This document shows positions 9,167-17,817 of a stretch of 64,000 bases of DNA, one piece after another. This DNA comes from Mesorhizobium sangaii. GTDB taxonomy: Bacteria > Pseudomonadota > Alphaproteobacteria > Rhizobiales > Rhizobiaceae. A program made the translations under genes and the position numbers. Location: the NCBI RefSeq assembly GCF_014207355.1, contig NZ_JACHEF010000003.1:285763-349762 (forward strand), written 5' to 3'. The first letter of the stretch is position 1, and every line of letters begins with the position of its first letter. Below the pieces are notes generated by a model, which worked only from the letters and a program-made list of their open reading frames with translations, made no database searches and was not told where the DNA came from.

Positions 9167-9997
9167 CTATTGCGAAACCGTGAACCCACACTGCTTCTGT
9201 TCCATCTCGATCTGCTTCGTAATGCGGATGGCGTTCTGCGCATAGGCTTCGGTCACGGAGCCGCTGTTCACGGTCTTGTCTTTCAGTGGACTCACGGCTG
9301 CGCAGAGGTGAAAAACATGCGGCTCGGCGGACTTTTTGGCGCCATTTTCCGGCGCGATCCAGTAGACAACATCCTGACCGGCGGGGTGATTAGCGTCCTT
9401 CGTAGCGGCCGTCACCGCGGCGGAGTCCGTGGAGATCTCTTGCGCCTGGGCGGCGACTTCGGGCGAACAGGCTGTGGTTGGCTGCCCCGTCTTAATCTGG
9501 GTCGCACACGCGTTCATGTCCTGGGTGTATTGCTCGACCGACGGAGGTTGGTAGCTGACCCCGATCAGCGTCGCGAGCACGGCAAGGGCTGCGCCCACAC
9601 CGCCGGCAACCTTCTTGGTCTGCGGATCCATGTTCTTGTCGGTCAATATCAGGAAAACCAGAGGGAGGAAGGCAATCAGCGTGATGATCGCGCCGAGCTG
9701 GTTTTGGAAGAAGAATCTGGCCGTGTCGGATGCGCGGGCCGGATCGTGCCTATTGGCCGCCTTCCACAGCAAGTTGCCGACGATTGCAAAGACCGCGATC
9801 CCGACCAGCAAGCCGACCAGCAGCGGCATGTTGCCGTGGTCGAACTTGTGCCGGTAGAACAGGTAGATCCCGGCGATCTCGGCGCCAATGGCTACGATCC
9901 AGCAGAGCACGGCGAAAAGGCGGAGCCGCGTCGCGGAAGACTTCTGGCCCTGCGTTGCTTGCCAATCCTTGGTAACGTCTGGCCTGTTGTCGCTCAT
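9167..9997 (-). CDS. Membrane protein of unknown function
   Basis: A 276-residue protein with four predicted membrane helices: LFAVLCWIVAIGAEIAGIYL, LLVGLLVGIAVFAIVGNLLW, QLGAIITLIAFLPLVFLIL and VAGGVGAALAVLATLIGVSY. A soluble C-terminal domain of about 120 residues follows with Cys residues (NACATQIK, TACSP, HLCAAV, QKQCGF) that could form disulphides if periplasmic. ATG 9997 is preceded by GGGGGA; upstream codons to 10072 lack a ribosome site. It stands alone, and I do not recognise a family. Confidence 0.75.
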   Translation of the reverse strand: MSDNRPDVTKDWQATQGQKSSATRLRLFAVLCWIVAIGAEIAGIYLFYRHKFDHGNMPLLVGLLVGIAVFAIVGNLLWKAANRHDPARASDTARFFFQNQLGAIITLIAFLPLVFLILTDKNMDPQTKKVAGGVGAALAVLATLIGVSYQPPSVEQYTQDMNACATQIKTGQPTTACSPEVAAQAQEISTDSAAVTAATKDANHPAGQDVVYWIAPENGAKKSAEPHVFHLCAAVSPLKDKTVNSGSVTEAYAQNAIRITKQIEMEQKQCGFTVSQ

Positions 9998-10460
9998 GAC
10001 CAATCCCCCGATATCGACACTTTGCGAGTGCGGCGGCAAATCGAATGGCCAACCCCTCCGGCGCGGCGTCATTGAACCAACGTCTTCATCGACTGCCTTG
10101 GCGGCGCCGCGTCAGACGACATCCCATCCATATTGCGCATGAATTGATCCGTCCAGACCCACGGACGCAGACGGCGATGCGGCGGTGGCTCCATTCTTCT
10201 TCATTTCCGGCTCGGACTTGATGCTGCCAGGGCATTCGGTAGAGGCTGCGGTGGTCACTGGATCGATCAAAAGCAACATCGGCAGATCAGAACTGCAGCC
10301 GGATCGAGCCATTCGTCAGGCCGCAAAGCTGGCGAAACTCGGATAAGTTGGCGCAGGAAACCGGGTGGCGCGTGCCGAGGCGGCGTTGCTGGGTGATCGC
10401 CCTTTTTGTGGATACGCTGTAGCTCTATTGCGACGCAAAAGCTGCCCTAGGAGATTGATT
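9998..10460. other. Intergenic stretch with one doubtful minus-strand frame
   Basis: A minus-strand frame 10112-10312 could encode 66 residues ending in SVGLDGSIHAQYGWDVV. That tail looks protein-like, but no convincing start or ribosome site is seen, so it is at most a relic. The last 15 bases hold the ribosome site of the SDR gene. Confidence 0.3.
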
Positions 10461-10985
10461 GTGATCCGCTACAAGAACAAAAGGGCGATCATCACAGGAG
10501 GCGCTCAAGGCATTGGTCTTGCATGTGCTCAGCGACTGCTGGACGAAGGCGCACAGGTTCTCGCGGCGGACATTCAGAAATGGGAGGGGAGTGCTGCGTC
10601 GAGCGTCCTGAGCGAAAGCGAACGGTTCAGGTATCGGCGGACTGACGTCACTTCTCGGCAGGAGGTCGAGACGATGGTCGCCGAGGCGGTTGCCTCATTT
10701 GGAGGCGTTGATGTCCTAATCTCCAATGTTGGGGTCGCGAAGAAAAAGCCATTTCTGGAACTCACGGACGAGGACCTCGCGACCGGCTTTCAGATCGATC
10801 TTGTTTCCATGATTCTTTGCGGTCAGGCGGTGGCCCGACAGATCAAGACGCAGGGGACGCAGGGGGCGATTGTGCACATGTCTTCCGTGAACGGCGTGAT
10901 GGCGATGCCGGGCTACACAGTTTACAACGTGTCCAAGGGTGGCATCGAGCAGCTCACCAGGGTGATGGCTCTTGAGCTTGCTCCC
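10461..10985 (+). pseudogene. Short-chain dehydrogenase/reductase, 3' truncated
   Basis: A GTG start at 10461 with AGGAG 7 bases upstream opens MIRYKNKRAIITGGAQGIGL, a Rossmann fold with the TGGAQGIG cofactor loop. It continues with NVG, SSVNG and the catalytic YNVSK motif. The family similarity stops abruptly after ALELAP at about 10985, where a normal SDR would continue for about 70 residues with the substrate lid. The frame then runs to 11096 through foreign DNA that is the end of an IS3-family remnant. The protein would lack helices needed for substrate binding and tetramer contacts, so I treat it as inactivated. Confidence 0.75.
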
Positions 10986-11215
10986 CTCTCTATGCACTAC
11001 CCGGATAAGCCCAAACCTGGGCACCCAGAGGGGTCGCGATTGGACGCGAAATGGAGTGCGCCCCTCGGAGCGGACAGGATCAAGCGGCAGTTTTGACCAT
11101 CTTCCGGGCGTGTTGGTCTTCGAACTGTTGCGGGCTGAGATAGCCGAGCGCTGAGTGCAATCGGCGGGTGTTGTAAACCTCATCAATGAAGCGGGGAAGG
11201 TCCTCTGCTGAAGGA
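10986..11215 (-). mobile_element. IS3-family element remnant (transposase C-terminus and one end)
   Basis: The minus strand from about 11212 to the stop at 11080-11082 reads [20 protein letters not shown] then [12 protein letters not shown] and ARKMVKTAA, the C-terminus of an IS3-family OrfB integrase. The DDE core is absent. Bases 10986-11079 would hold one end of the element. It interrupts the SDR gene on the left and stops near the small gene at 11225. No intact partner copy lies in the window. Confidence 0.75.
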
Positions 11216-11224
11216 CTCGCACGC

Positions 11225-11470
11225 ATGTTCGATCAAGCTGCAGAGCAACGCTGGTCGGAGGACCTACGAAAGGAGCTCGGGCATCGCCATATGATCCACT
11301 TGGCCGACGTTTTTGAGGGCTGGGCAATTGACCGGCGCATGACGCCTGAATGGACAGCCAAGTTGACTGGGTGGGCAGAGTCTCTGAGGCGGTTGGCAGA
11401 TGAAGTCGGCCCGGATTGGGATCCGCCAGCGGGTACACTCTCCCTTGTCGGATTTTTTGGTCGTACCTGA
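11225..11470 (+). CDS. Small hypothetical protein with [10 protein letters not shown] motif
   Basis: An 81-residue protein with [20 protein letters not shown], a Trp-rich middle ([20 protein letters not shown]) and a C-terminus [11 protein letters not shown]. Evidence that it is coding comes from a second, broken copy at 26490-26552 that preserves [17 protein letters not shown] with conservative replacements. No ribosome site is obvious at ATG 11225, and the element to its left may have removed the native 5' end. No family is recognised. Confidence 0.5.
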   Translation: MFDQAAEQRWSEDLRKELGHRHMIHLADVFEGWAIDRRMTPEWTAKLTGWAESLRRLADEVGPDWDPPAGTLSLVGFFGRT

Positions 11471-11721
11471 TGGACGAGTAGAATATCCGGTTCAAAATGT
11501 TGGACCTTCGGCCTACGCGTCGTGGTGGCAGAGGTACCGTGGCTGCTTTGCGCCTCATGTCGGTCATAGAGCCGAACTTTGTTGAGGCCCGAAAGCGGAC
11601 GAAATGCTGGAGTCCGGGCAGGCGGGCATGGTCCGGCGCAAACCATCTACATTCGGCACGGTACATGCCGCTAGGCTTCGCAGTCTCAATGTCAAAGGTC
11701 GCTATCATCGCACTGCCACCC

Positions 11722-11931
11722 TCAGCGCGCGCTGGTCGGATCGATCTTCACCAGGCGCGCGCTTGCATCGATCGCACGCCGTCGCGCCGACCTAATCCTG
11801 CAGCAAAGCGCTAGGTTGATACCGACGCCGCAATCCTCGTTGAGCATCTCCTCAGCACGTTCATGGACGAGTTGTGCTCGGTTCACTCGTTGCCTGGCAG
11901 TGGCAAGTTCCAAGTTCTGAAAATCAAACAT
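11722..11931 (-). CDS. Small hypothetical protein, helical
   Basis: A 69-residue protein (MFDFQNLELATARQRVNRAQ ... SARLVKIDPTSAR) rich in Arg, Ala and Glu, probably a helical hairpin (RAQLVHERAEEML). ATG 11931 has AAGGA with 6-base spacing, which decides it against the frame further upstream. A pair of Cys residues (ALCC) lies mid-protein. It is not recognised and stands alone. Confidence 0.5.
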   Translation of the reverse strand: MFDFQNLELATARQRVNRAQLVHERAEEMLNEDCGVGINLALCCRIRSARRRAIDASARLVKIDPTSAR

Positions 11932-12250
11932 TCCGCATCCTTTGGGTTTGCGGTCCCTTCGATTGCTAAACAGCCGCTGATCGCATTCGTTCCGACGATG
12001 CAGCAATCTGGCCACCGGGGCGGTCGTCCAAAAGGAATCTGAAACAAGTGCCGGTCAGACCGTTCGCAATGTGCCAGGAACTTTCTCCGGTCCTGGTACT
12101 CCAGCCCTTTCCCACTGGCTTCGGCCGGCGGGCCAGGCTGCCGCCAAATGGCCGAGAGACGGAATAATCGGCATTGTCAATGACACCAATCTGCACCACA
12201 ATTCCCCCTCCGAAGGCCGACGATTACGGAGCCGGCTAAGAGGCGAGATT
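11932..12250. other. Intergenic, nothing certain
   Basis: This 319-base gap lies between divergent genes. Frames on both strands are shadows without ribosome sites. It should hold the promoter of the secreted hydrolase, which I could not locate with confidence. Confidence 0.3.
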
Positions 12251-13342
12251 ATGTTCAGGTTGAGCCTTCCGTTGGCCGGGCTTGTCGTGTGGCTAGTGGC
12301 CGTTCTCTCACCCGTGTTCGCCGCAGACTTCACGAAGCCAGGACAGTTTGCAGTTGGCCTCCAGAAGTTCACTATCCCCGACACTTCTGGCAAACATCCC
12401 ATGGCTACCATGGTCTGGTATCCCGCCGCCGGTCCCGCACCCGATCCCAACACCGCAATCTTGATGGTGTCGATGGATGCACCTGCTGCAACAACCGGTC
12501 CATATCCGTTGGTGATTTTGATCCACGGCCTCGAGGGTACCGGCGGCCTCTACGGCGCCTTGGGTCGGCAACTCGCTTCGTATGGTTTCGTCGTCGCTGC
12601 TGCAGACTATGATACCGGATTGCGAGGACCGCTAGATGAAGGAGTTGGCCGGGAAGATCAGTGGACCACTTGGTTGCTTTACGATCGCCCTGCCAACGTG
12701 GTCCGAGTGATCGGGTACGCTGATACATTGACCGCCCGGGGCGGCATGCTGGCCGGAATAATCGACACCTCCCGCATCGGTGTTTGGGGGCATTCGAGTG
12801 GCGGGACCACTGTGTTCCAGGCGGGAGGCGCCCAAGTCAACTTCAGTGAACTCGACGCATGGTGCGCTGTAAACAAAAACGAGCCATCCGCCAATGATAC
12901 TTGCAACTTCGTAGGCCACGAGCAGGCGGTCGCGACGCACTTTGGGGTCGCTGAACCGTTTGCAGCGCCAATGCCGCCCCTCTGGGATAAACGCGTAGCC
13001 GCTCTCGTCGCCGGAGCTCCGGGCGGCGAGCTGCATGCCCTTGGCGACACTGGCATTGCGGAGGTCAAGGTGCCGACGCTGATAATGTTCGCTTCCGACG
13101 ATGCCGTTGTGTTGCCTAAAGACAACGCTCTGTGGGCGTATGATCAGATCAGCAGCCAAGACAAGGCGTTGGCCGTATTCGATAGTGGCGGGCACATGAT
13201 GTTCATGAACTCTAAGCAAGCGAACGCGCTGACCACGGCGTTCTTTCTCGACATCCTCAAAGGCCACCCCGCCGGCAGGCCAAGGCTAATGCCCGACGCT
13301 GTTTCATTTCCCGGGCTAAGCTATCGAACGACTATCCACTAG
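12251..13342 (+). CDS. Secreted alpha/beta hydrolase
   Basis: A 363-residue exported hydrolase. A signal peptide (about residues 1-25, ending SPVFAA) is followed by an alpha/beta-hydrolase fold: oxyanion-side ILIHGLEGTGG, nucleophile Ser in GVWGHSSGGTTV, a candidate acid Asp in LIMFASDDAVV and a His in FDSGGHMMF. The layout resembles dienelactone-hydrolase or platelet-activating-factor-acetylhydrolase-like enzymes. The substrate is unknown; an ester or lactone is likely. ATG 12251 has GAGGCGAGATT in front; the frame continues upstream without a signal sequence. Two Cys (AWCAVNK, DTCNF) could form a disulphide. It is a single gene. Confidence 0.82.
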   Translation: MFRLSLPLAGLVVWLVAVLSPVFAADFTKPGQFAVGLQKFTIPDTSGKHPMATMVWYPAAGPAPDPNTAILMVSMDAPAATTGPYPLVILIHGLEGTGGLYGALGRQLASYGFVVAAADYDTGLRGPLDEGVGREDQWTTWLLYDRPANVVRVIGYADTLTARGGMLAGIIDTSRIGVWGHSSGGTTVFQAGGAQVNFSELDAWCAVNKNEPSANDTCNFVGHEQAVATHFGVAEPFAAPMPPLWDKRVAALVAGAPGGELHALGDTGIAEVKVPTLIMFASDDAVVLPKDNALWAYDQISSQDKALAVFDSGGHMMFMNSKQANALTTAFFLDILKGHPAGRPRLMPDAVSFPGLSYRTTIH

Positions 13343-13523
13343 CCATTGACCGTCCAGCGGCGCTAGGGCGCCAGGGCATACCCTCGCTGCAAGGACTCTG
13401 GGAGGAGGATTGACGCGCGGGCTGCCACCCTAGTTGCCCTCGGGACGGGGGGTTGTTGAGCCTATGGCAGCTAAGGTCCGCTTTCCTTTCTCGATGTCTG
13501 CAAAGCTGTCATTCCGTTTGAGG

Positions 13524-13559
13524 CCCCAAAGCTGCCGAGCAGCAATGCGCCTCATCTCG
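13524..13559. repeat. Dispersed 36-base repeat, copy 2
   Basis: It matches 7263-7298 at 31 of 36 positions. It sits in the 289-base gap between the hydrolase and the LacI-type regulator. No gene is supported in that gap. Confidence 0.6.
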
Positions 13560-13631
13560 GACATAGCGGTAAAGCTACTTGCTCCTCGAAAGCGGACATC
13601 GCGGTCGACCAACCGACTTCTTCCGGTCCGA

Positions 13632-14630
13632 CTATTCGCCAGGATCGAACTCACCTTTGAACAAGACTGTAGCGACCGGCCCAAGCGGATTTGCGATCCG
13701 GCTCTCCAGAACCTCGATAAGTTTGCGTCCGACACCCGCCATGTCGACGAAATGAACTCCAATCTTCGCCGGCAGGAAGCGCGACAGCCGCGTGCTGTCC
13801 CGAGTGACAATGTGGATGTCGCTCCCCGGCGCAAGACCTCTTCTTCCAAGAGTGTGTAACGCCCCGAGAAGGCCCAGTTCGTTGGCGCATGCCAAGCCCG
13901 TCGGCGGATCTGACCAGGCCAGCATGCGATCGAACCAGGCTGCGCTCGATTCCATGGTGAACATTCCATGACCGATCAGCGACTGGTCGATCGGAATACC
14001 GGCCTCGGCCATTGCCCGTCCGTACCCAGCAAGACGCATGGCACTCGCCTGATCCTCCGGAACGAGAAGTTGCAGCGCAATGCGTCGACAGCCCTTGTCC
14101 ATGAGTCGTCGGGTCGCCTCGTAGGCAATCTGTTCATTGTCGATGTCGACATAAGCATACGGGGTATCCAGGTCGGTTCTTCCGAACGCGACAAATGGCA
14201 TGCCTTGATCCAGCAGCAGCTTGACGCGCGGATCGCTTGACACCATGCGCGTGATAATCAGTCCATCTGTGCTGCGCGCCTGAAGCTGCCGCTGCACACT
14301 CTCAATGGGATCGTCGTCGGGAGTGGTGGAATAGATGGACAGACTATAACCCGCTTGCCGTGCCGCCAGCGTCATGCCTTCGATCAGGGGAAGCTTCAAC
14401 AGATCGGACAGATGGTCTTGTGTCTCCATCGGGTATATTGCCGTCATCGTCAGCGTGCGGCCGGTTTTGAGCGCGAAGCCATGATGATTTGGCACATAGC
14501 CGACCCGCTTCGCCACCTCCTTGACGCGAACGATGGTCAAGGGATGAACTTCCGGCCCATCCTTTAGAGCGCGCGATACCGTGGTCACCGAAAGGGAAAG
14601 TTCCGCCGCGATCTGTTTTAGATTGGCCAT
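13632..14630 (-). CDS. LacI-family transcriptional regulator
   Basis: A 332-residue LacI/GalR-type regulator. The N-terminal helix-turn-helix is MANLKQIAAELSLSVTTVSR with the hinge VGYVPNHHG. The C-terminal periplasmic-binding-like effector domain runs to the end (TDGLIITRM, RRIALQLLVPED, PTGLACANELGLLGAL). ATG 14630 is the family start and has GAGG about 10 bases upstream; the frame stays open to 14699. It is divergent from an ABC importer and a nucleoside-phosphorylase-like enzyme. Two TAACGTTA palindromes lie between them, so it probably represses or activates that operon and itself in response to the imported compound. Confidence 0.92.
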   Translation of the reverse strand: MANLKQIAAELSLSVTTVSRALKDGPEVHPLTIVRVKEVAKRVGYVPNHHGFALKTGRTLTMTAIYPMETQDHLSDLLKLPLIEGMTLAARQAGYSLSIYSTTPDDDPIESVQRQLQARSTDGLIITRMVSSDPRVKLLLDQGMPFVAFGRTDLDTPYAYVDIDNEQIAYEATRRLMDKGCRRIALQLLVPEDQASAMRLAGYGRAMAEAGIPIDQSLIGHGMFTMESSAAWFDRMLAWSDPPTGLACANELGLLGALHTLGRRGLAPGSDIHIVTRDSTRLSRFLPAKIGVHFVDMAGVGRKLIEVLESRIANPLGPVATVLFKGEFDPGE

Positions 14631-14680
14631 GTCGCCCGACCTCATTTGCGAAAGCGCCGGCTGATTTTTGCTGACCGTCA

Positions 14681-14688
14681 TAACGTTA
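14681..14688. promoter_or_regulatory. Putative LacI-type operator O2
   Basis: The palindrome TAACGTTA sits 51 bases upstream of the regulator start. Its core is identical to the longer palindrome at 14758-14773, and their centres are about 81 bases apart. Confidence 0.55.
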
Positions 14689-14757
14689 CCGGATTCCACC
14701 TCACCGTCAATCCGAGCGCCCCCTGTAAGCCGCTTGACTCTGGGGCAGTTGGATGCA

Positions 14758-14773
14758 ATCGTAACGTTACGAT
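14758..14773. promoter_or_regulatory. Putative LacI-type operator O1
   Basis: A perfect 16-base palindrome ATCGTAACGTTACGAT with the central CG typical of LacI-family operators. It lies 55 bases before the start of the importer operon and abuts a possible -10 (TATACC at 14774), with TTGGAT at 14750 as a weak -35 candidate. Binding here would block that promoter. Confidence 0.7.
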
Positions 14774-14827
14774 TATACCTAAGTGGCTCTTTTGCGCGAC
14801 ATTTCGATACTCTAGGGAGGAGAACCT

Positions 14828-15868
14828 ATGTCCTGGCTACGCATTTCCTTAACAGCATTCGCAATCTCGGCTGCCTTGCCCGTCCATGCTGAAACAGTCA
14901 CCATCACGACCGCGGGTGGCGATTATGGCAACGCCATGAAGGAAGCCATGTGGGGCCCTGCTGCAAAGGAGCTTGGATACGATGTCCACGAGGAGACCCT
15001 AAGCGACGGCCTAGCCGCCTTGAAGATGCAGGTCACCTCGGGTGCGATCACGACCGACGTCATTCATCTAGGCTCACCGGAGGGCGCGCAGGCGGCGGCA
15101 CAGTCACTGCTGGAGCCGCTCGACTACAAGATCATCGATCCCAACTCCGTGCCGGCCGCTGCAAAGTCCGACTACTGCTATCCGTTCGACTCTTATGGCA
15201 CCGTCCTGTCGTGGAACACCAAGACCTATGGCGAGAATCCGCCGAAGACGTGGGCGGAGTTCTGGGATGTTGCCAAATTTCCGGGCCGTCGCGCCCTGCG
15301 CGCCAATGCACAAGACTCGATCGAGATCGCGCTGCTCTCAGATGGTGTGGCACCCGCGGACGTCTATTCCGTGCTCAGCACGCCGGAAGGGCTAGAGCGC
15401 GCCATCAAGCGGCTTGAAGCGATCAAACCAAATGTCGCGGTGTGGTGGACGTCGGGAGCGCAGTCCGCGCAGTTGCTGAAAGACGGTGAGGCGGATTTGG
15501 TCATCACCTGGAACGGACGGGCAGAGACTGTGAAAAAAGATGGCGGCGCGGCTGACTACACGTTCAAGGGTTCCGTCATCGGCACCGACTGCCTGGCGGT
15601 ACCGAAGGGGGCGCCAAACAAGGAAGCAGCCATGAAGCTCATCGCGGCGATGACACAGCCCGCGCGCGTCGCGAAGCTGACCGACTTCATAGCCTATGGC
15701 CCGGTCAATCCTGCCGGCTATGAGGGAGGCCTTATTCCCGAGGACCGTCTGAAGACCCTGGCGACCGCGCCTGAAAATGCCGGCACTTCGGTATTTTCGA
15801 ATGCGGACTGGTGGGTCAAGAATGGCGAGGCTGCCCAAAAAGCCTTCGATGAGATGATGGCCCGCTGA
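14828..15868 (+). CDS. ABC importer substrate-binding protein, spermidine/putrescine-like
   Basis: A 346-residue periplasmic protein with a cleavable signal (ends PVHAE). It has the fold motifs of PotD/PotF-type binding proteins: ITTAGGDYGNAM, YCYPFDSYGTVLSWN, PKTWAEFWD, FPGRRALR, DLVITWNGRAE and GAPNKEAAMKLI. It should deliver ligand to the permeases encoded downstream. The exact ligand cannot be read from the sequence, and the phosphorylase at the operon end hints at a nucleoside or methylthioadenosine-like compound. The ribosome site GGAGG lies close to ATG 14828. First gene of a five-gene operon. Confidence 0.9.
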   Translation: MSWLRISLTAFAISAALPVHAETVTITTAGGDYGNAMKEAMWGPAAKELGYDVHEETLSDGLAALKMQVTSGAITTDVIHLGSPEGAQAAAQSLLEPLDYKIIDPNSVPAAAKSDYCYPFDSYGTVLSWNTKTYGENPPKTWAEFWDVAKFPGRRALRANAQDSIEIALLSDGVAPADVYSVLSTPEGLERAIKRLEAIKPNVAVWWTSGAQSAQLLKDGEADLVITWNGRAETVKKDGGAADYTFKGSVIGTDCLAVPKGAPNKEAAMKLIAAMTQPARVAKLTDFIAYGPVNPAGYEGGLIPEDRLKTLATAPENAGTSVFSNADWWVKNGEAAQKAFDEMMAR

Positions 15869-15892
15869 GGCTCAGCTCCAAGGCTGAAGCAC

Positions 15893-16933
15893 ATGATGAA
15901 GTCGCTCCCGATCACCATCGACAGCGTGCGCAAGACCTATGGATCTTACGTCGCGCTGGACGATGTCTCGCTCGACATTCGGGCTGGCGAATTCCTGACG
16001 CTGCTGGGGCCGTCCGGGTCGGGCAAGACCACGCTGCTCATGGCTCTGGCTGGTTTTGTCCGGCCCGATTCCGGTAGGCTCTCGTTGGACGATCGGGACA
16101 TTACCCGCCTGGCCCCCAACAAGCGCGACATCGGCATCGTGTTCCAGAACTACGCCCTGTTTCCCCACATGAGCGTTCTGGCAAATGTCGAGTATCCGTT
16201 GGTGCTGCGCAAGACGCCGAAAGCCGAGGCCCGCCAGCGGGCACTCGACACTCTGGCCCGCGTGAAGCTGGATGGTTTGGCGGAGCGCAACATTGCCGCA
16301 TTGTCCGGCGGCCAGCGCCAGCGTGTGGCGCTGGCACGGGCGATCGTCTTCGAGCCACGCGTGATGCTGATGGACGAGCCGTTGTCGGCGCTCGACAAGA
16401 ATCTGCGCGAAACCATGCAGTACGAGATCCGGCGTCTGCACGATGATCTGGGGATCACCACGATCTATGTGACGCATGACCAGCGCGAAGCGCTGATCAT
16501 GTCCGACCGGGTTGCGGTGATGAATTCCGGCCGCATCCAGCAGATCGATACGCCGCAGCGTATTTACAATCATCCATCGACCCGCTTCGTCGCGGAATTC
16601 ATGGGCGAGGCCAACATTATAGCCCCAGGCTTGGTGCGAAGAATAGACGGCGCCGATGCGTCAAGTGAAGCTCTGATGATCCGCGCGGAAAGCTTCCATC
16701 TTGATGCGAAGCTCGTCGGGCGAGACGGGGTGGCGCTTGAGGGAACGCTGCGCGCCAAGGCGTTTCGCGGCGAGAACTGGCTTTTGACGCTGGCGCTTGA
16801 CGGCGGGCAAGAGATCCTTGTCTGCATCCCGGCAGCGCTGGCCACTGGCTGCGCAGAGCTCGCCACTGGCCAACGACTGACTGCCTATGCGCCGGCGGCA
16901 AAAGTTCACGCGATACCGGGAGCAAGAGCGTGA
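15893..16933 (+). CDS. ABC importer ATPase, PotA type
   Basis: A 346-residue ATPase with Walker A GPSGSGKTT, Q-loop FQNYALFPHMSV, signature LSGGQRQRVALARAI, Walker B VMLMDEPLSALD and the H-loop YVTHDQREA. The C-terminal TOBE-like regulatory domain (from about residue 240) is that of polyamine/iron/sugar importers. It powers the two permeases that follow and overlaps the first by 4 bases (GTGA). Confidence 0.93.
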   Translation: MMKSLPITIDSVRKTYGSYVALDDVSLDIRAGEFLTLLGPSGSGKTTLLMALAGFVRPDSGRLSLDDRDITRLAPNKRDIGIVFQNYALFPHMSVLANVEYPLVLRKTPKAEARQRALDTLARVKLDGLAERNIAALSGGQRQRVALARAIVFEPRVMLMDEPLSALDKNLRETMQYEIRRLHDDLGITTIYVTHDQREALIMSDRVAVMNSGRIQQIDTPQRIYNHPSTRFVAEFMGEANIIAPGLVRRIDGADASSEALMIRAESFHLDAKLVGRDGVALEGTLRAKAFRGENWLLTLALDGGQEILVCIPAALATGCAELATGQRLTAYAPAAKVHAIPGARA

Positions 16934-17817
16934 CCGTAATCGCCGATCCTTTCCTGGCAGCAGACGCCCGACGCGAGCGGCGGTTCTTCCTCTCGCTTTC
17001 GCTGCCGGCGCTGTTCATCGTTGGGCTGGCGGCGATCCTGCCCATCGTCTGGATCATCCGGCAATCCTTCCTGACCACAGGGGGTGAATACACTGTCGGC
17101 AATTACGAGAAGGTGCTGTCAAGCGGACTGACATGGTCGGCGCTCGTCACGACGCTTCAGCTATCCCTGGGCACACTGGCGATCTGCATTCTTCTCGGCA
17201 CCCCCCTGGCGCTCGCCCTGGCCAGCGCCAGACCAAGGGTGGCCAATTTGCTGATGGCCTTCGTCATGTTGCCGTTGTGGACTTCCATTCTGGTGCGCAC
17301 CTATGGCTGGCTCGTGCTCTTGCGGCGCGATGGGCTGATCAACGCGGCTTTGACAGGTTCAGGCCTGACAGCCGAGCCATTGCCGCTGGTCTACAACTTC
17401 ACCGGAACGCTCATCGGCATGGTTCACTACATGCTGCCGCTCTTTCTGCTGCCCGTTTATGCGGCGATGCGCGACATCGACGCAAACCTCGTCCGCGCGT
17501 CGGCGAGCATGGGCGCCACTCTCGGGCAAACGATCCGCACCGTCATTCTGCCGCTTTCCGCCGGCGGCATCTTCTCGGGCTCGATCATCGTCTTCATCTA
17601 TACGATAGGTTTCTTCATCACGCCGGCTGTGCTTGGCGGCGGCAAGGTAAATCCTCTCTCTACCCGGATCGAGCGCACGCTGTCGACCTTTCAGGATTGG
17701 GGGTCGGCAAGCGTCCTGGGTATTCTGCTCCTCATTTTAATGGCATTGGTGGGTGTGATGTTCCTGGCGGCGCGGCGGCTGATTGCCGGGCGCAAAGTCG
17801 GTACAGGCCATGCTTGA
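16930..17817 (+). CDS. ABC importer permease 1, PotB type
   Basis: A 295-residue inner-membrane permease with about six helices (LPALFIVGLAAILPIVWIIR, LALALASARPRVANLLMAFV and others) and the EAA-type loop around ASASMGATLGQTIRTVILPL that docks on the ATPase. A GTG start at 16930 overlaps the ATPase stop. It forms a heterodimer with the next permease. Confidence 0.92.
   Translation: MTVIADPFLAADARRERRFFLSLSLPALFIVGLAAILPIVWIIRQSFLTTGGEYTVGNYEKVLSSGLTWSALVTTLQLSLGTLAICILLGTPLALALASARPRVANLLMAFVMLPLWTSILVRTYGWLVLLRRDGLINAALTGSGLTAEPLPLVYNFTGTLIGMVHYMLPLFLLPVYAAMRDIDANLVRASASMGATLGQTIRTVILPLSAGGIFSGSIIVFIYTIGFFITPAVLGGGKVNPLSTRIERTLSTFQDWGSASVLGILLLILMALVGVMFLAARRLIAGRKVGTGHA

Noticed and set aside
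9170..10075. Plus-strand frame of 301 codons opposite the membrane protein
   Set aside because: It mirrors the minus-strand gene almost base for base, is Arg/Gly-rich and lacks helices or a ribosome site.
10112..10312. 66-residue minus-strand protein ending HAQYGWDVV
   Set aside because: Protein-like tail but no start signal or known family; kept only as a note in the intergenic entry.
11233..11646. Minus-strand frame of 137 codons opposite the [10 protein letters not shown] gene
   Set aside because: The plus-strand protein is conserved in a second copy with conservative changes; the minus frame is not.
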